From an uncultured Clostridia bacterium (GTDB lineage: Bacteria; Bacillota; Clostridia; Christensenellales; Borkfalkiaceae), in contig CANRND010000001.1 in the NCBI GenBank assembly GCA_947631905.1, positions 62,001 to 126,000 on the forward strand: 64,000 bases of DNA, read 5' to 3'. The position numbers and the translations under genes were made by a program. Positions 25,553-32,704 of the stretch are shown here, in pieces. Position 1 is the first letter of the stretch, and each line of letters opens with the position of its first letter. The notes under the pieces were generated by a model. The model saw nothing but the letters and a program-made list of their open reading frames with translations. It searched no databases and was not told where the DNA came from.

Positions 25553-27376
25553 ATGAAACACAAATTTTTGGCGGTCCTCTTGGCGGTTGTAGCCGCCCTC
25601 TGCATGGCGTTCGGCTCTGTTGGGTGCGGGGAAAAGAACCCCGATGAAACGGGCAACAACCCGCCCGTCACCGACCCGAGCGGCAATCAAGGCGGCACGC
25701 AAAAACCCGATGAGGGCGAACAAGGGACGCCAACTCCCCATGTGCATTCTTACGGCGAATGGGAAGTGACGAAAGAGGCGACCTGCAAAGAGGAAGGCAC
25801 AAAGGAGCGTTCCTGCTCCTGCGGAGAGAAAGAGACGGAAACGCTTCCGCTCGTGGGGCATGATTTTGAGGATATGTCTTGCAGATGGTGCGGACTCAAA
25901 GCAAGCCTCGGACTCGTATATGTTCTTTTCAATGGAAATAAGGAATATGCGGTCTCTGATATTGGTGAATGCACGGATACCGACCTCATCATCACAAACA
26001 ACTATCACGGCAAACCCGTGACTTCGATCGGAGTGGAGGCGTTCTATGGTTGTAGCGGGTTGATTTCGGTCACCATTCCCGAAAGCGTGACCTCGATCGG
26101 AAATTCGGCGTTCTCGGGTTGTAGCGGGTTGACTTCGGTTACCATTCCCGACAGTGTGACCTCGATCGGAGTGGAGGCGTTCTATGGGTGTAGCGGGTTG
26201 ACTTCGATTACCATTCCCGACAACGTGACTTTGATCGGATATGGGGCGTTCGCGGATACCGCTTATTATAATAACGATAGCAACTGGACGGGCGATGTCC
26301 TATACATCGGCAATTATTTGATCGAAGCAAAAGATACGATTTCGGGAAGTTATTCCATTCGCGGCGGCACAAAAACGATAGCGTATGATGCGTTCTGGGG
26401 TTGTAGTGGGTTGACTTCGATCGAAATTCCCGACAGCGTGACCTCGATCGGAGCGGAGGCGTTTGAAGGCACTGCTTACTATAATGATGATAACAATTGG
26501 ACGGATGATGTGCTTTACATTGGCAATCATTTAATTGAAGCAAAATATACGTCGGAAAGTTATTCCATTCGCGGTGGCACAAAAACAATAGCGGATGAGG
26601 CGTTCCAGGGTTGTTGGGATTTGATTTCGGTTACCATTCCGAACAGCGTGACCTCGATTGGAAGAATTGCGTTCTATGAGTGTATATATTTGACTTCGGT
26701 CACGATCGGAAGCGGTGTGACTTGGATTGGAGATGTGGCGTTTGTAGCTTGTAACGAGCTGGCAGAAATAAACGTGGACGAAAACAATCAAACCTATCAT
26801 GCGCAAGGGAATTGTTTGATTGAAACAAAGAGCAAAACTTTAATTGTCGGTTGCAAAACGAGCAAAATCCCCGATGACGGAAGCGTGACCTCCATCGGAT
26901 ATGGGGCGTTCTCGTGTCACAGCGTGACTTCGATTACCATTCCCGACAGCGTGACCGAAATCGGAGATCGTGCATTCGAGTGTTGCGACGAGTTGACTTC
27001 GGTCACGATTGGAAACGGTGTGACTTCGATTGGCGCGAGTGCGTTCGATCAATGTTACGATTTAACTTCGGTCACCATTCCCGATAGCGTGACCTCGATC
27101 GGATTTAAGGCGTTCTGTTCTTGTTGGGGGTTGACTTCGATTACCATTCCTGACAGCGTGACCTCGATCGGAGCGGAGGCGTTTGAATATTGTGACAATT
27201 TGGAAGAAGTGCATTTTGAAAACCCGAACGGGTGGAAAATGTCATGGCGTGAAGAATTGTCATGGCTTGAAGATATGTCGGGCGCGGAAGCAGTTTTGGG
27301 GCTGGAAGACCCCGCAACAGCCGCAAAGTATTTGACAAGTACTTACGCCAGTTTTAATTGGAAACGCGAGGGGTGA
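25553..27376 (+). CDS. BspA-like leucine-rich-repeat surface lipoprotein (607 aa)
   Basis: Lipoprotein signal with lipobox GSVGC, then a Pro/Gly-rich linker and a Cys/His-rich segment (HSYGEWEVTKEATCKEEG, CSCGEKETETLPLVGHDF, C..C) common in gut Bacillota surface proteins. From ~150 to ~580 run more than ten 23-residue LRR_5 units of the form 'GC.gLtSvtIPdSVTsIG..AF', interrupted by two longer inserts (AYYNNDSNWTGDVLYIGNYL and a near copy). BspA-like repeats of this type occur in adhesins of Treponema, Bacteroides and Trichomonas. The DNA of the repeats is close to identical, so slippage or recombination is likely. RBS AAGGAG 10 nt before the ATG. Expression probably depends on read-through of the terminator at 25490-25521. 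Confidence 0.9.
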   Translation: MKHKFLAVLLAVVAALCMAFGSVGCGEKNPDETGNNPPVTDPSGNQGGTQKPDEGEQGTPTPHVHSYGEWEVTKEATCKEEGTKERSCSCGEKETETLPLVGHDFEDMSCRWCGLKASLGLVYVLFNGNKEYAVSDIGECTDTDLIITNNYHGKPVTSIGVEAFYGCSGLISVTIPESVTSIGNSAFSGCSGLTSVTIPDSVTSIGVEAFYGCSGLTSITIPDNVTLIGYGAFADTAYYNNDSNWTGDVLYIGNYLIEAKDTISGSYSIRGGTKTIAYDAFWGCSGLTSIEIPDSVTSIGAEAFEGTAYYNDDNNWTDDVLYIGNHLIEAKYTSESYSIRGGTKTIADEAFQGCWDLISVTIPNSVTSIGRIAFYECIYLTSVTIGSGVTWIGDVAFVACNELAEINVDENNQTYHAQGNCLIETKSKTLIVGCKTSKIPDDGSVTSIGYGAFSCHSVTSITIPDSVTEIGDRAFECCDELTSVTIGNGVTSIGASAFDQCYDLTSVTIPDSVTSIGFKAFCSCWGLTSITIPDSVTSIGAEAFEYCDNLEEVHFENPNGWKMSWREELSWLEDMSGAEAVLGLEDPATAAKYLTSTYASFNWKREG

Positions 27377-27407
27377 GTGAAAATAAGGAAGCCCCCTTTC
27401 CTGCCCT

Positions 27408-27431
27408 CCCCCCAACGCGTTGGGGGGAGGC
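27408..27431. repeat. Palindrome CCCCCCAACGCGTTGGGGGG with flanks
   Basis: A perfect 20-bp palindrome just downstream of the BspA-like stop. The same palindrome and its flanking sequence recur in inverted orientation at 38541-38565, beside a fragment of a BspA-like gene. Confidence 0.8.
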
Positions 27432-27438
27432 AATTTAC

Positions 27439-27625
27439 GTCATGTCGAGCGTAGTCGAGACATCTCTACCTTGTTGCCGCACGCACGCTTTTCACACTTT
27501 TCTTTACGAAAAGCTCCTTTTGCGTGCGGTGGCTCCTCTTCCCGAAAAATCTTGCTGTGCAATCTTTTTCGGGAACCCTAATAAAGTGAGATTTCTCGAC
27601 TTCACTTCGTTCCGCTCGAAATGAC
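27439..27625. repeat. Long composite repeat, copy 2 (187 bp)
   Basis: Differs from 25036-25224 at only a handful of positions and two short indels. Same inverted ends and the same hairpin (27541-27573). The following 27626-27719 is a short palindromic spacer (CCCCCTCCTGTGGAGGGGG), also present at 24990-25010, so the two regions share a whole layout. Confidence 0.85.
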
Positions 27626-27719
27626 AAGGGGAAAGTGCGCGAAGCAATAGAACCCCCTCCTGTGGAGGGGGAATGAGGGGGTGGGCAACATTCCCAAATT
27701 ATCATGCCTCCTCCCCCAC

Positions 27720-27762
27720 CGCCCGCCGCGGTTTTGCAAAAACCGCGGCGGGCGTTCTTTTT
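27720..27762 (+). terminator. Terminator upstream of pgi
   Basis: CGCCCGCCGCGGTTTT-GCA-AAAACCGCGGCGGGCG-type stem with TTCTTTTT; closes the BspA-like transcription unit. Confidence 0.88.
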
Positions 27763-27783
27763 GCAAAAAATAGTCCTATCCCC

Positions 27784-27812
27784 TTGACTTTCGGCAAAAA
27801 GTATTCTAAAAT
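27784..27812 (+). promoter_or_regulatory. Promoter of pgi
   Basis: -35 TTGACT (27784-27789), 17-bp spacer, -10 TAAAAT (27807-27812); ribosome site GGAGGT before the ATG at 27841. Confidence 0.75.
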
Positions 27813-27840
27813 ATTTTAAGACAAATTTCGGAGGTAAAGT

Positions 27841-29268
27841 ATGAGATTGACGGAAGAACTCAAAAAGCAATTACGCGTCACGGTGGACTACACCAACATG
27901 ACGGACAAATATCTGGGCGGCAAGGGCTATTCGCAAAAGACCCTCGACGCGCACAAAAAACTCGCCAAAGCGGCGCACGCCTATGTGGCCGAAAACCGCG
28001 GCAAGGACGAGCTGTTTATGGGTTGGACGGAACTCCCCTATAACCAGAACGAAATTGTTGCCGATATCCTCGCAACGGCGAAAGACGTGCGCAAAAAGTT
28101 CGATTATTTTGTGGTACTCGGCATCGGCGGAAGCGCGCTCGGCCCCATTATGGCGTTTAACGCCCTCTGCCACCTGCACTATAACGACCTGCCCAAGAGC
28201 AAGCGCAAGGGTCCCAAGTTCTATGTGGAGGACAACGTGGACCCCGTCCGCATGAAAGAACTTTTGGACGTGATCGACATCAAAAAGACCTGCTTCAACG
28301 TCATTTCGAAGAGCGGCGCGACGAGCGAGACGATGACCCAATACCTCGTGATCGCCGACTTGCTCCAAAAGGCGGGCGAAAACGTGAAAGACCACCTCAT
28401 CTTTACGACGGACGCCTCCCGCGGCAATCTCGTGAAGATCTCCAAAGAACTCGGCGGCGTGAAGAGCTTTGTCCTCGGCGACGGCGTGGGCGGAAGATTT
28501 TCCGAGCTTTCCCCCGTGGGGCTGTTGCCCGCGGCGGTCCTCGGCATCGACATCAAGCTCCTTTTGAAAGGCGCGGCGTATATGGATAAGCTGTGCAAGT
28601 CCGCCGATCTCAAAAAGAACCCCGCGCTCCTCTGCGCCACCCTGCAATATATCGCCATGCAGGACGGCAAGAACATCGGCGTGATGCTCCCCTATTCGGA
28701 CAACCTCAAATATATCTCCGATTGGTACGCCCAGCTCTGGGCGGAATCCCTCGGCAAGAACGTCACCCTCGACGGCAAGCCCTGCAACGTGGGACAGACC
28801 CCCGTCAAGGCGCTCGGCGTCACCGACCAGCACTCGCAGGTACAGCTCTACACCGAGGGCCCTTACGATAAGGTGGTTACTTTCCTCTCCCTCGGCTCCT
28901 ATAAGGAGAAGTACCCCATCCCGCACGGATGCGAGAACATCCCCGACGTCGGGTTCCTCGGCGGACACACGATGGAAGAACTCATCCAGGCGGAAAACAA
29001 AGCGACGGCGTTTGCGCTCACCAAAGCGGGGCGGCTCAACTACACCATTACGCTCCCCGAACTCAACGAGTTCACGCTGGGCCAGCTCCTCTTCCTGTTT
29101 GAATTACAGACGGCCTACGCGGGCGCGATGCTCAACATCGACACGTTCAACCAGCCCGGGGTGGAAGCGGGCAAAAAGGCGACGTTCGCCCTCCTCGGCA
29201 AACCCGGCTACGAGGCGCAGAAAAAGGAACTTGCGGGTTCCGCGCCCGACCCCAACTATATTGTATAA
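27841..29268 (+). CDS. pgi: Glucose-6-phosphate isomerase (475 aa)
   Basis: Cytosolic glycolytic enzyme interconverting glucose-6-P and fructose-6-P. Two SIS subdomains: VVLGIGGSALGPIM binds phosphate, and VISKSGATSETM is the signature serine/threonine loop. Later landmarks are GGRFSELSPVGLLPAA, the catalytic Glu in LWAESLGKN, and the conserved His in TDQHSQVQLYTEGP. Size is normal for the Gram-positive form. Monocistronic with promoter, GGAGGT site and terminator. The last codons plus stop are tandemly duplicated (AACTATATTGTATAACTTC twice, ~29252-29290), leaving the coding frame intact. Confidence 0.97.
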   Translation: MRLTEELKKQLRVTVDYTNMTDKYLGGKGYSQKTLDAHKKLAKAAHAYVAENRGKDELFMGWTELPYNQNEIVADILATAKDVRKKFDYFVVLGIGGSALGPIMAFNALCHLHYNDLPKSKRKGPKFYVEDNVDPVRMKELLDVIDIKKTCFNVISKSGATSETMTQYLVIADLLQKAGENVKDHLIFTTDASRGNLVKISKELGGVKSFVLGDGVGGRFSELSPVGLLPAAVLGIDIKLLLKGAAYMDKLCKSADLKKNPALLCATLQYIAMQDGKNIGVMLPYSDNLKYISDWYAQLWAESLGKNVTLDGKPCNVGQTPVKALGVTDQHSQVQLYTEGPYDKVVTFLSLGSYKEKYPIPHGCENIPDVGFLGGHTMEELIQAENKATAFALTKAGRLNYTITLPELNEFTLGQLLFLFELQTAYAGAMLNIDTFNQPGVEAGKKATFALLGKPGYEAQKKELAGSAPDPNYIV

Positions 29269-29314
29269 CTTCAACTATATTGTATAACTTCATACGGTAT
29301 GAAACCTTTCGGCG

Positions 29315-29352
29315 AAAACGCCGCGGCGGGAAAGCCCGCCGCGGCGTTTTTT
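29315..29352. terminator. Bidirectional terminator between pgi and the TetR gene
   Basis: AAAACGCCGCGGCGGG-AAAG-CCCGCCGCGGCGTTTT followed by TT. It serves both convergent genes. Confidence 0.9.
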
Positions 29353-29900
29353 CAATCTCCGAAATTGATCGACCCGACAAAGATCTCCGCGAGCCGGTCG
29401 ATCGGTTCCGCACAGCCGCCGTCCAGCCATGCCATGGAAACGTTGAAGATCATTCCCGCAAAAAGATAGGGTTTATAAAGGTTTTCTTCGGGATATTCTT
29501 TTTGAAACATTTCGGCCATCTTTCTGTTGAGAAAGCCGAGGTACAGATATTCCAGATGCGCGCGGCGGATCAGATGAAAGCACGCCTCGTTCCTTAAAAA
29601 TTTTTCGAAAACGTCCCGCACGATCCGCAGATAATCGGCTTTGCAACGGGGGTAGTACCGCTGTTCGGACATAAATTCTTTCGTATTGTGGTTGAAGTAA
29701 AACTCGATCACGTCCTCTTTGCGCTTGAAGTAGCGGTAGAACGTCGCCCTGCCCACGCCCGCCTTTGCGGCGATGTCGGTAACGCCGATCTTCTCGTATT
29801 CGTACTCGTTCATGAGCTTAAAAAGAGCCTGCACGATGTAGTGCCTCGTATATTCTTCGGGCGCGTATTCCACGATACAAAATCCCCCTTTCCGTTTCAT
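29352..29900 (-). CDS. TetR-family transcriptional regulator (182 aa)
   Basis: N-terminal TetR helix-turn-helix (~25-70: IVQALFKLMNEYEYEKIGVTDIAAKAGVGRATFYRYFKRKEDV) followed by an all-alpha ligand domain of ordinary length with no recognised ligand pocket. Start is ambiguous: the ATG at 29900 lacks a ribosome site, whereas an in-frame GTG at 29873 has GGGGGA 9 nt upstream and would give 173 aa. Divergent from the membrane protein gene at 30056 with overlapping promoters between them, so it probably represses that gene and itself. Confidence 0.88.
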   Translation of the reverse strand: MKRKGGFCIVEYAPEEYTRHYIVQALFKLMNEYEYEKIGVTDIAAKAGVGRATFYRYFKRKEDVIEFYFNHNTKEFMSEQRYYPRCKADYLRIVRDVFEKFLRNEACFHLIRRAHLEYLYLGFLNRKMAEMFQKEYPEENLYKPYLFAGMIFNVSMAWLDGGCAEPIDRLAEIFVGSINFGD

Positions 29901-29947
29901 TTCAGCGGACGTTTTCCCCGAAAGCGTCTCATTGCCCTTTCAGGGGC

Positions 29948-30000
29948 TTGCATTCCCGCCGATGATAGTATATGATACACTTGTCTTACGAAAAAGTCAA
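29948..30000. promoter_or_regulatory. Overlapping divergent promoters sharing one -10 region
   Basis: Plus: TTGCAT (29948-29953), 17 bp, TATGAT (29971-29976). Minus: TTGACT (29995-30000), 17 bp, TATCAT (29972-29977). The two -10 boxes occupy the same seven base pairs on opposite strands, with a dyad GTAT-N3-ATAC across them, an expected TetR operator position. Confidence 0.7.
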
Positions 30001-30055
30001 CCGAAACGCGCGTCGGGCGGCTCACGGTGAGATAATTCTTTTAAGGAGCGGAAAC

Positions 30056-30592
30056 ATGCAAGAAAAAGATTTTGTATCTTATGAGTACAGAACGGTTTCG
30101 GTCAAGGCGAAAGACCAAACGAAAGCGATGGACCTGTACGAAGCGTTCGGTTGGGAGATCGCGGGGACTTCCGCGTCGGTAGCGGGGGGCGTTACCCTCT
30201 CTCTCAAACGGGACAGAAAACAACGGCACAAACAGGAACTCAACAAGCTCGAACGGCAGGCGGAGGAAACGCTCGGCACGATCGGCGGGCTGGAACGTTC
30301 CAAAACGGCGGGCGCAAGCGTATTCGCCTATCTCTTCGGGATCGTTGCGGCGCTCATGCTCGGCGGCGGGATGTGCCTCACTATGCTCGTGGAAAACAGC
30401 TTGCCCGCCCTCGTCGGCGGCATCCTCCTCGGCGTGATCGGGATCGCCCTCTGCGGCGTCAACTATGTTATCTACCAAAAACTCGTCGCAAAGAAGACGA
30501 AAGAAGTTCTGCCCGTTATCGACCAGACGGAAGAAAAGCTCGCAAACATCCTCGAAAAAGGGAACGACCTGCTGAAAACGGAAGTCCTTTGA
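30056..30592 (+). CDS. Small membrane protein with two helices, TetR neighbour (178 aa)
   Basis: Function not recognised. Start ATG 30056 has AAGGAG 7 nt upstream; an earlier in-frame ATG at 29972 lies in the promoter and is rejected. Residues 1-60 are soluble, with a segment TVSVKAKDQTKAMDLYEAFGWE. Residues ~60-95 are basic and helical, and two transmembrane helices lie at ~105-130 and ~135-155, followed by a charged coiled-coil-like tail (TKEVLPVIDQTEEKLANILE). Regulated by the divergent TetR gene in all likelihood. It could be a stress- or drug-responsive membrane protein, but nothing in the sequence fixes that. Confidence 0.8.
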   Translation: MQEKDFVSYEYRTVSVKAKDQTKAMDLYEAFGWEIAGTSASVAGGVTLSLKRDRKQRHKQELNKLERQAEETLGTIGGLERSKTAGASVFAYLFGIVAALMLGGGMCLTMLVENSLPALVGGILLGVIGIALCGVNYVIYQKLVAKKTKEVLPVIDQTEEKLANILEKGNDLLKTEVL

Positions 30593-30624
30593 AAAAGGTT
30601 ATAAACATTTGAAACGCCTGAAAC

Positions 30625-30662
30625 GCCGCCCGCGCAAACTTGCGCGGGCGGCTCTTTTTTTA
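30625..30662. terminator. Terminator after the small membrane protein gene
   Basis: GCCGCCCGCGCA/TGCGCGGGCGGC stem (30625-30652) then TCTTTTTTTAT on the plus strand. It sits just beyond the convergent DegV gene. Confidence 0.88.
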
Positions 30663-30669
30663 TCCGTTT

Positions 30670-31563
30670 TCAGAATTCGTTTCTCTCGCTCTTGCTGATG
30701 TACCCGAGCGCAAACGCCCCGGGGCCGACGTGAGAGCCGATGACGGGGCCCATGATCTGGGTGTGCGGCTCTATGCCGAATTTCTCGCGCACGAACGCGG
30801 TGAGTTCCTCGGCGGCGGGTTCGTTGCCCGTATGCACGATGAACACGTAGTTATAATCGGGATCGGGACCCTCTTTCATGAGTTTTTCTTTGATGAACGC
30901 GAGCGCTTTCTTTGCGCCGCGGACCTTGCCGATCGGTTCGAGCTTTCCCTCTTTGTTGAAAGAGAGAATAGGCTTTACGTTGAGTACGCCGCCGATCGCC
31001 GCCACCGCCGCGGAGATACGCCCCCCCCTTTTGAGGTATTGCAGATCGTCCGCCACGATGAAGTGCTGGATATGGAGCCGCAGGGAATTGCAAAGATCGA
31101 GGGTCTCTTTCGCCGTCATGCCCTTGTTCCTGCAACCGCAGGCGATGCGCACGAGGCACCCCTGCCCCACCGTCGCCGTGAGCGGGTCGCACACGTACAC
31201 GTTGAAGTCGGGATAGTCCTTTTTCACGTCCGCCGCCGCCTGCGCCGCGACTTCGCGGGTGCGGGCAAGCCCCGAGGAGATCGTAAAATGCAACACATCT
31301 TTCGCGCCTTCTTTTGCAAGGCGGGTGAAGTGTTCCATGTGCGCCTCGTAGTTGAGCATCGCCGTCTTGGAGAACGCTCCCGCGCGCAATTCGTTATAAA
31401 AGTCCACATACTGCGCATAGGAGGAAAACTCGTCGAGCCGCTCGCTCATCACACCGTTTTTTTCCACGTTGAACGTGAGCGGCACATGCTTGATGTCGTT
31501 TTCTTCGTACTCGCTCTGATAGAGGTCGCAAGTCGAATCGGTAGACAAGGTAAACTGATACAT
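30670..31563 (-). CDS. DegV-family fatty-acid-binding protein, copy 1 (297 aa)
   Basis: DegV proteins (FakB class) bind a fatty acid for phosphorylation by FakA. Landmarks: STDSTCDLYQ at the N-terminus, FTISSGL, PLTATVGQG, GGRISAAVAAIGGVLNVKPIL, HTGN and MGPVIGSHVGPGA near the C-terminus, the usual lipid-cleft and head-group positions. Start ATG 31563: an ATG six codons earlier lies inside the GGGAG ribosome site. Tandem with the next DegV gene and clearly paralogous. No fakA-type kinase gene is in the window. Confidence 0.92.
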   Translation of the reverse strand: MYQFTLSTDSTCDLYQSEYEENDIKHVPLTFNVEKNGVMSERLDEFSSYAQYVDFYNELRAGAFSKTAMLNYEAHMEHFTRLAKEGAKDVLHFTISSGLARTREVAAQAAADVKKDYPDFNVYVCDPLTATVGQGCLVRIACGCRNKGMTAKETLDLCNSLRLHIQHFIVADDLQYLKRGGRISAAVAAIGGVLNVKPILSFNKEGKLEPIGKVRGAKKALAFIKEKLMKEGPDPDYNYVFIVHTGNEPAAEELTAFVREKFGIEPHTQIMGPVIGSHVGPGAFALGYISKSERNEF

Positions 31564-31604
31564 TTTTTTATACTCTCCCAAGTAAAAAAGATACGGTTTT
31601 GCGG

Positions 31605-32495
31605 TCAGAACGTATTCCGTTCGCTCTTTGAAATATAGCCCAGTGCGAACGCGTTCGGGCCGACGTGCGAGCCGATGACGGGTCCCATGATGGAAACATG
31701 GGGTTCTATCCCGAATTTTTGCCGCACAAACTCCGCCAGTTCTTCGGCGGCGGGCCTGTTGCCCGTGTGAACGATGTAGACGATCCCCTTTTCGTCCGGC
31801 CCCTCCGTTTCGAGCTTATGCTTGATGAAAGAGATCGCTTTGCGCGTCCCGCGGACCTTTCCGAGCAGGAAGAGCTTGCCCTCCCTGTCAAAGGAGACGA
31901 TCGGCTTGATGTCGAGGAGTCCGCCGATCACCGCCGTGGCGGCGGAGATGCGCCCTCCCTTTTTGAGATAGTTGAGATCATCCGCAACGATAAAGTGCTG
32001 GATATGCAGCCGCAGCGCGTTGACGTATTCTAAGGTCTCGTTAAGGCTCTTGCCCTCGTCGCGGCATTTCACCGCCTGCATCACGAGCGCTCCCTGCCCC
32101 ACCGTTGCCGTGAGCGGGTCGCAAACCGCGACGTTGAACTTCGGGAAGTCCCGCTTCACGTCCTCCGCGGCCTTTGCCGCAACGTTTTTGGTGGGCGAAA
32201 GCCCCGAGGAAATGGTAAAGTGGATCACGTCCTCCGCGCCCTCTTTTGCGAGCGCGAGAAAATGCGCGTAATGCTTCTCGTAGTTGAGCATGGACGTATG
32301 GGAGAACGCCCCCGCGCGAAGCTCATTGTAAAAACTCTCGTATTCATCATACGAGGCAAACGAGTCGGTCCGCTCCTCCATTTCCCCGTTCTTTTCCACG
32401 GTAAAGGTATGCGGCACGACTTTCACGTTATATTTTACGAGATCGTCATGATACAGATCGCAGGTAGAATCGGACGATACGGTAAACAGCGGCAT
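31605..32495 (-). CDS. DegV-family fatty-acid-binding protein, copy 2 (296 aa)
   Basis: Same family and motifs as its neighbour (SSDSTCDLYHDDL, FTISSGLSPTK, PLTATVGQGALV, GGRISAATAVIGGLLDIKPIV, MGPVIGSHVGPNA). I use ATG 32495 with GGGAG 5 nt upstream; ATG 32510 is inside the leader. First gene of the two-gene unit, gap 41 nt. Two copies probably differ in fatty-acid preference (saturated or unsaturated), as shown for FakB1/FakB2 elsewhere; which is which is not visible. Confidence 0.92.
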   Translation of the reverse strand: MPLFTVSSDSTCDLYHDDLVKYNVKVVPHTFTVEKNGEMEERTDSFASYDEYESFYNELRAGAFSHTSMLNYEKHYAHFLALAKEGAEDVIHFTISSGLSPTKNVAAKAAEDVKRDFPKFNVAVCDPLTATVGQGALVMQAVKCRDEGKSLNETLEYVNALRLHIQHFIVADDLNYLKKGGRISAATAVIGGLLDIKPIVSFDREGKLFLLGKVRGTRKAISFIKHKLETEGPDEKGIVYIVHTGNRPAAEELAEFVRQKFGIEPHVSIMGPVIGSHVGPNAFALGYISKSERNTF

Positions 32496-32558
32496 GGCAA
32501 CTCCCGGCATAGTAGGGCTTCGCGGTACATTTATGCAAAAAAATTACACGATATTTAT

Positions 32559-32587
32559 ATTATAACATAAAATAACGCGACTTGCAA
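32559..32587 (-). promoter_or_regulatory. Promoter of the DegV pair
   Basis: Minus strand -35 TTGCAA (32582-32587), 17 bp, -10 TATAAT (32559-32564). Confidence 0.75.
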
Positions 32588-32636
32588 GGACATTTTTCAA
32601 CTTCGCGGAATTTTCGGGGATTTTTTTGTAAAACCC

Positions 32637-32665
32637 TTGAAAAAAAAGCGCGATACCGATATAAT
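32637..32665 (+). promoter_or_regulatory. Promoter of the phosphohexomutase gene
   Basis: -35 TTGAAA (32637-32642), 17-bp spacer, -10 TATAAT (32660-32665), 39 nt before the start codon. Confidence 0.78.
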
Positions 32666-32704
32666 AGTGCTGTATGGGAAAAATTTCCATACAGGGGGGA
32701 AGAA

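Noticed and set aside
29256-29300. ATAACTTC...TATAACTTCATACGGTAT near the end of pgi resembles parts of a loxP-like site.
   Set aside because: It is a simple tandem duplication; the inverted arms and 8-bp spacer of a recombinase site are absent and no recombinase gene is nearby.
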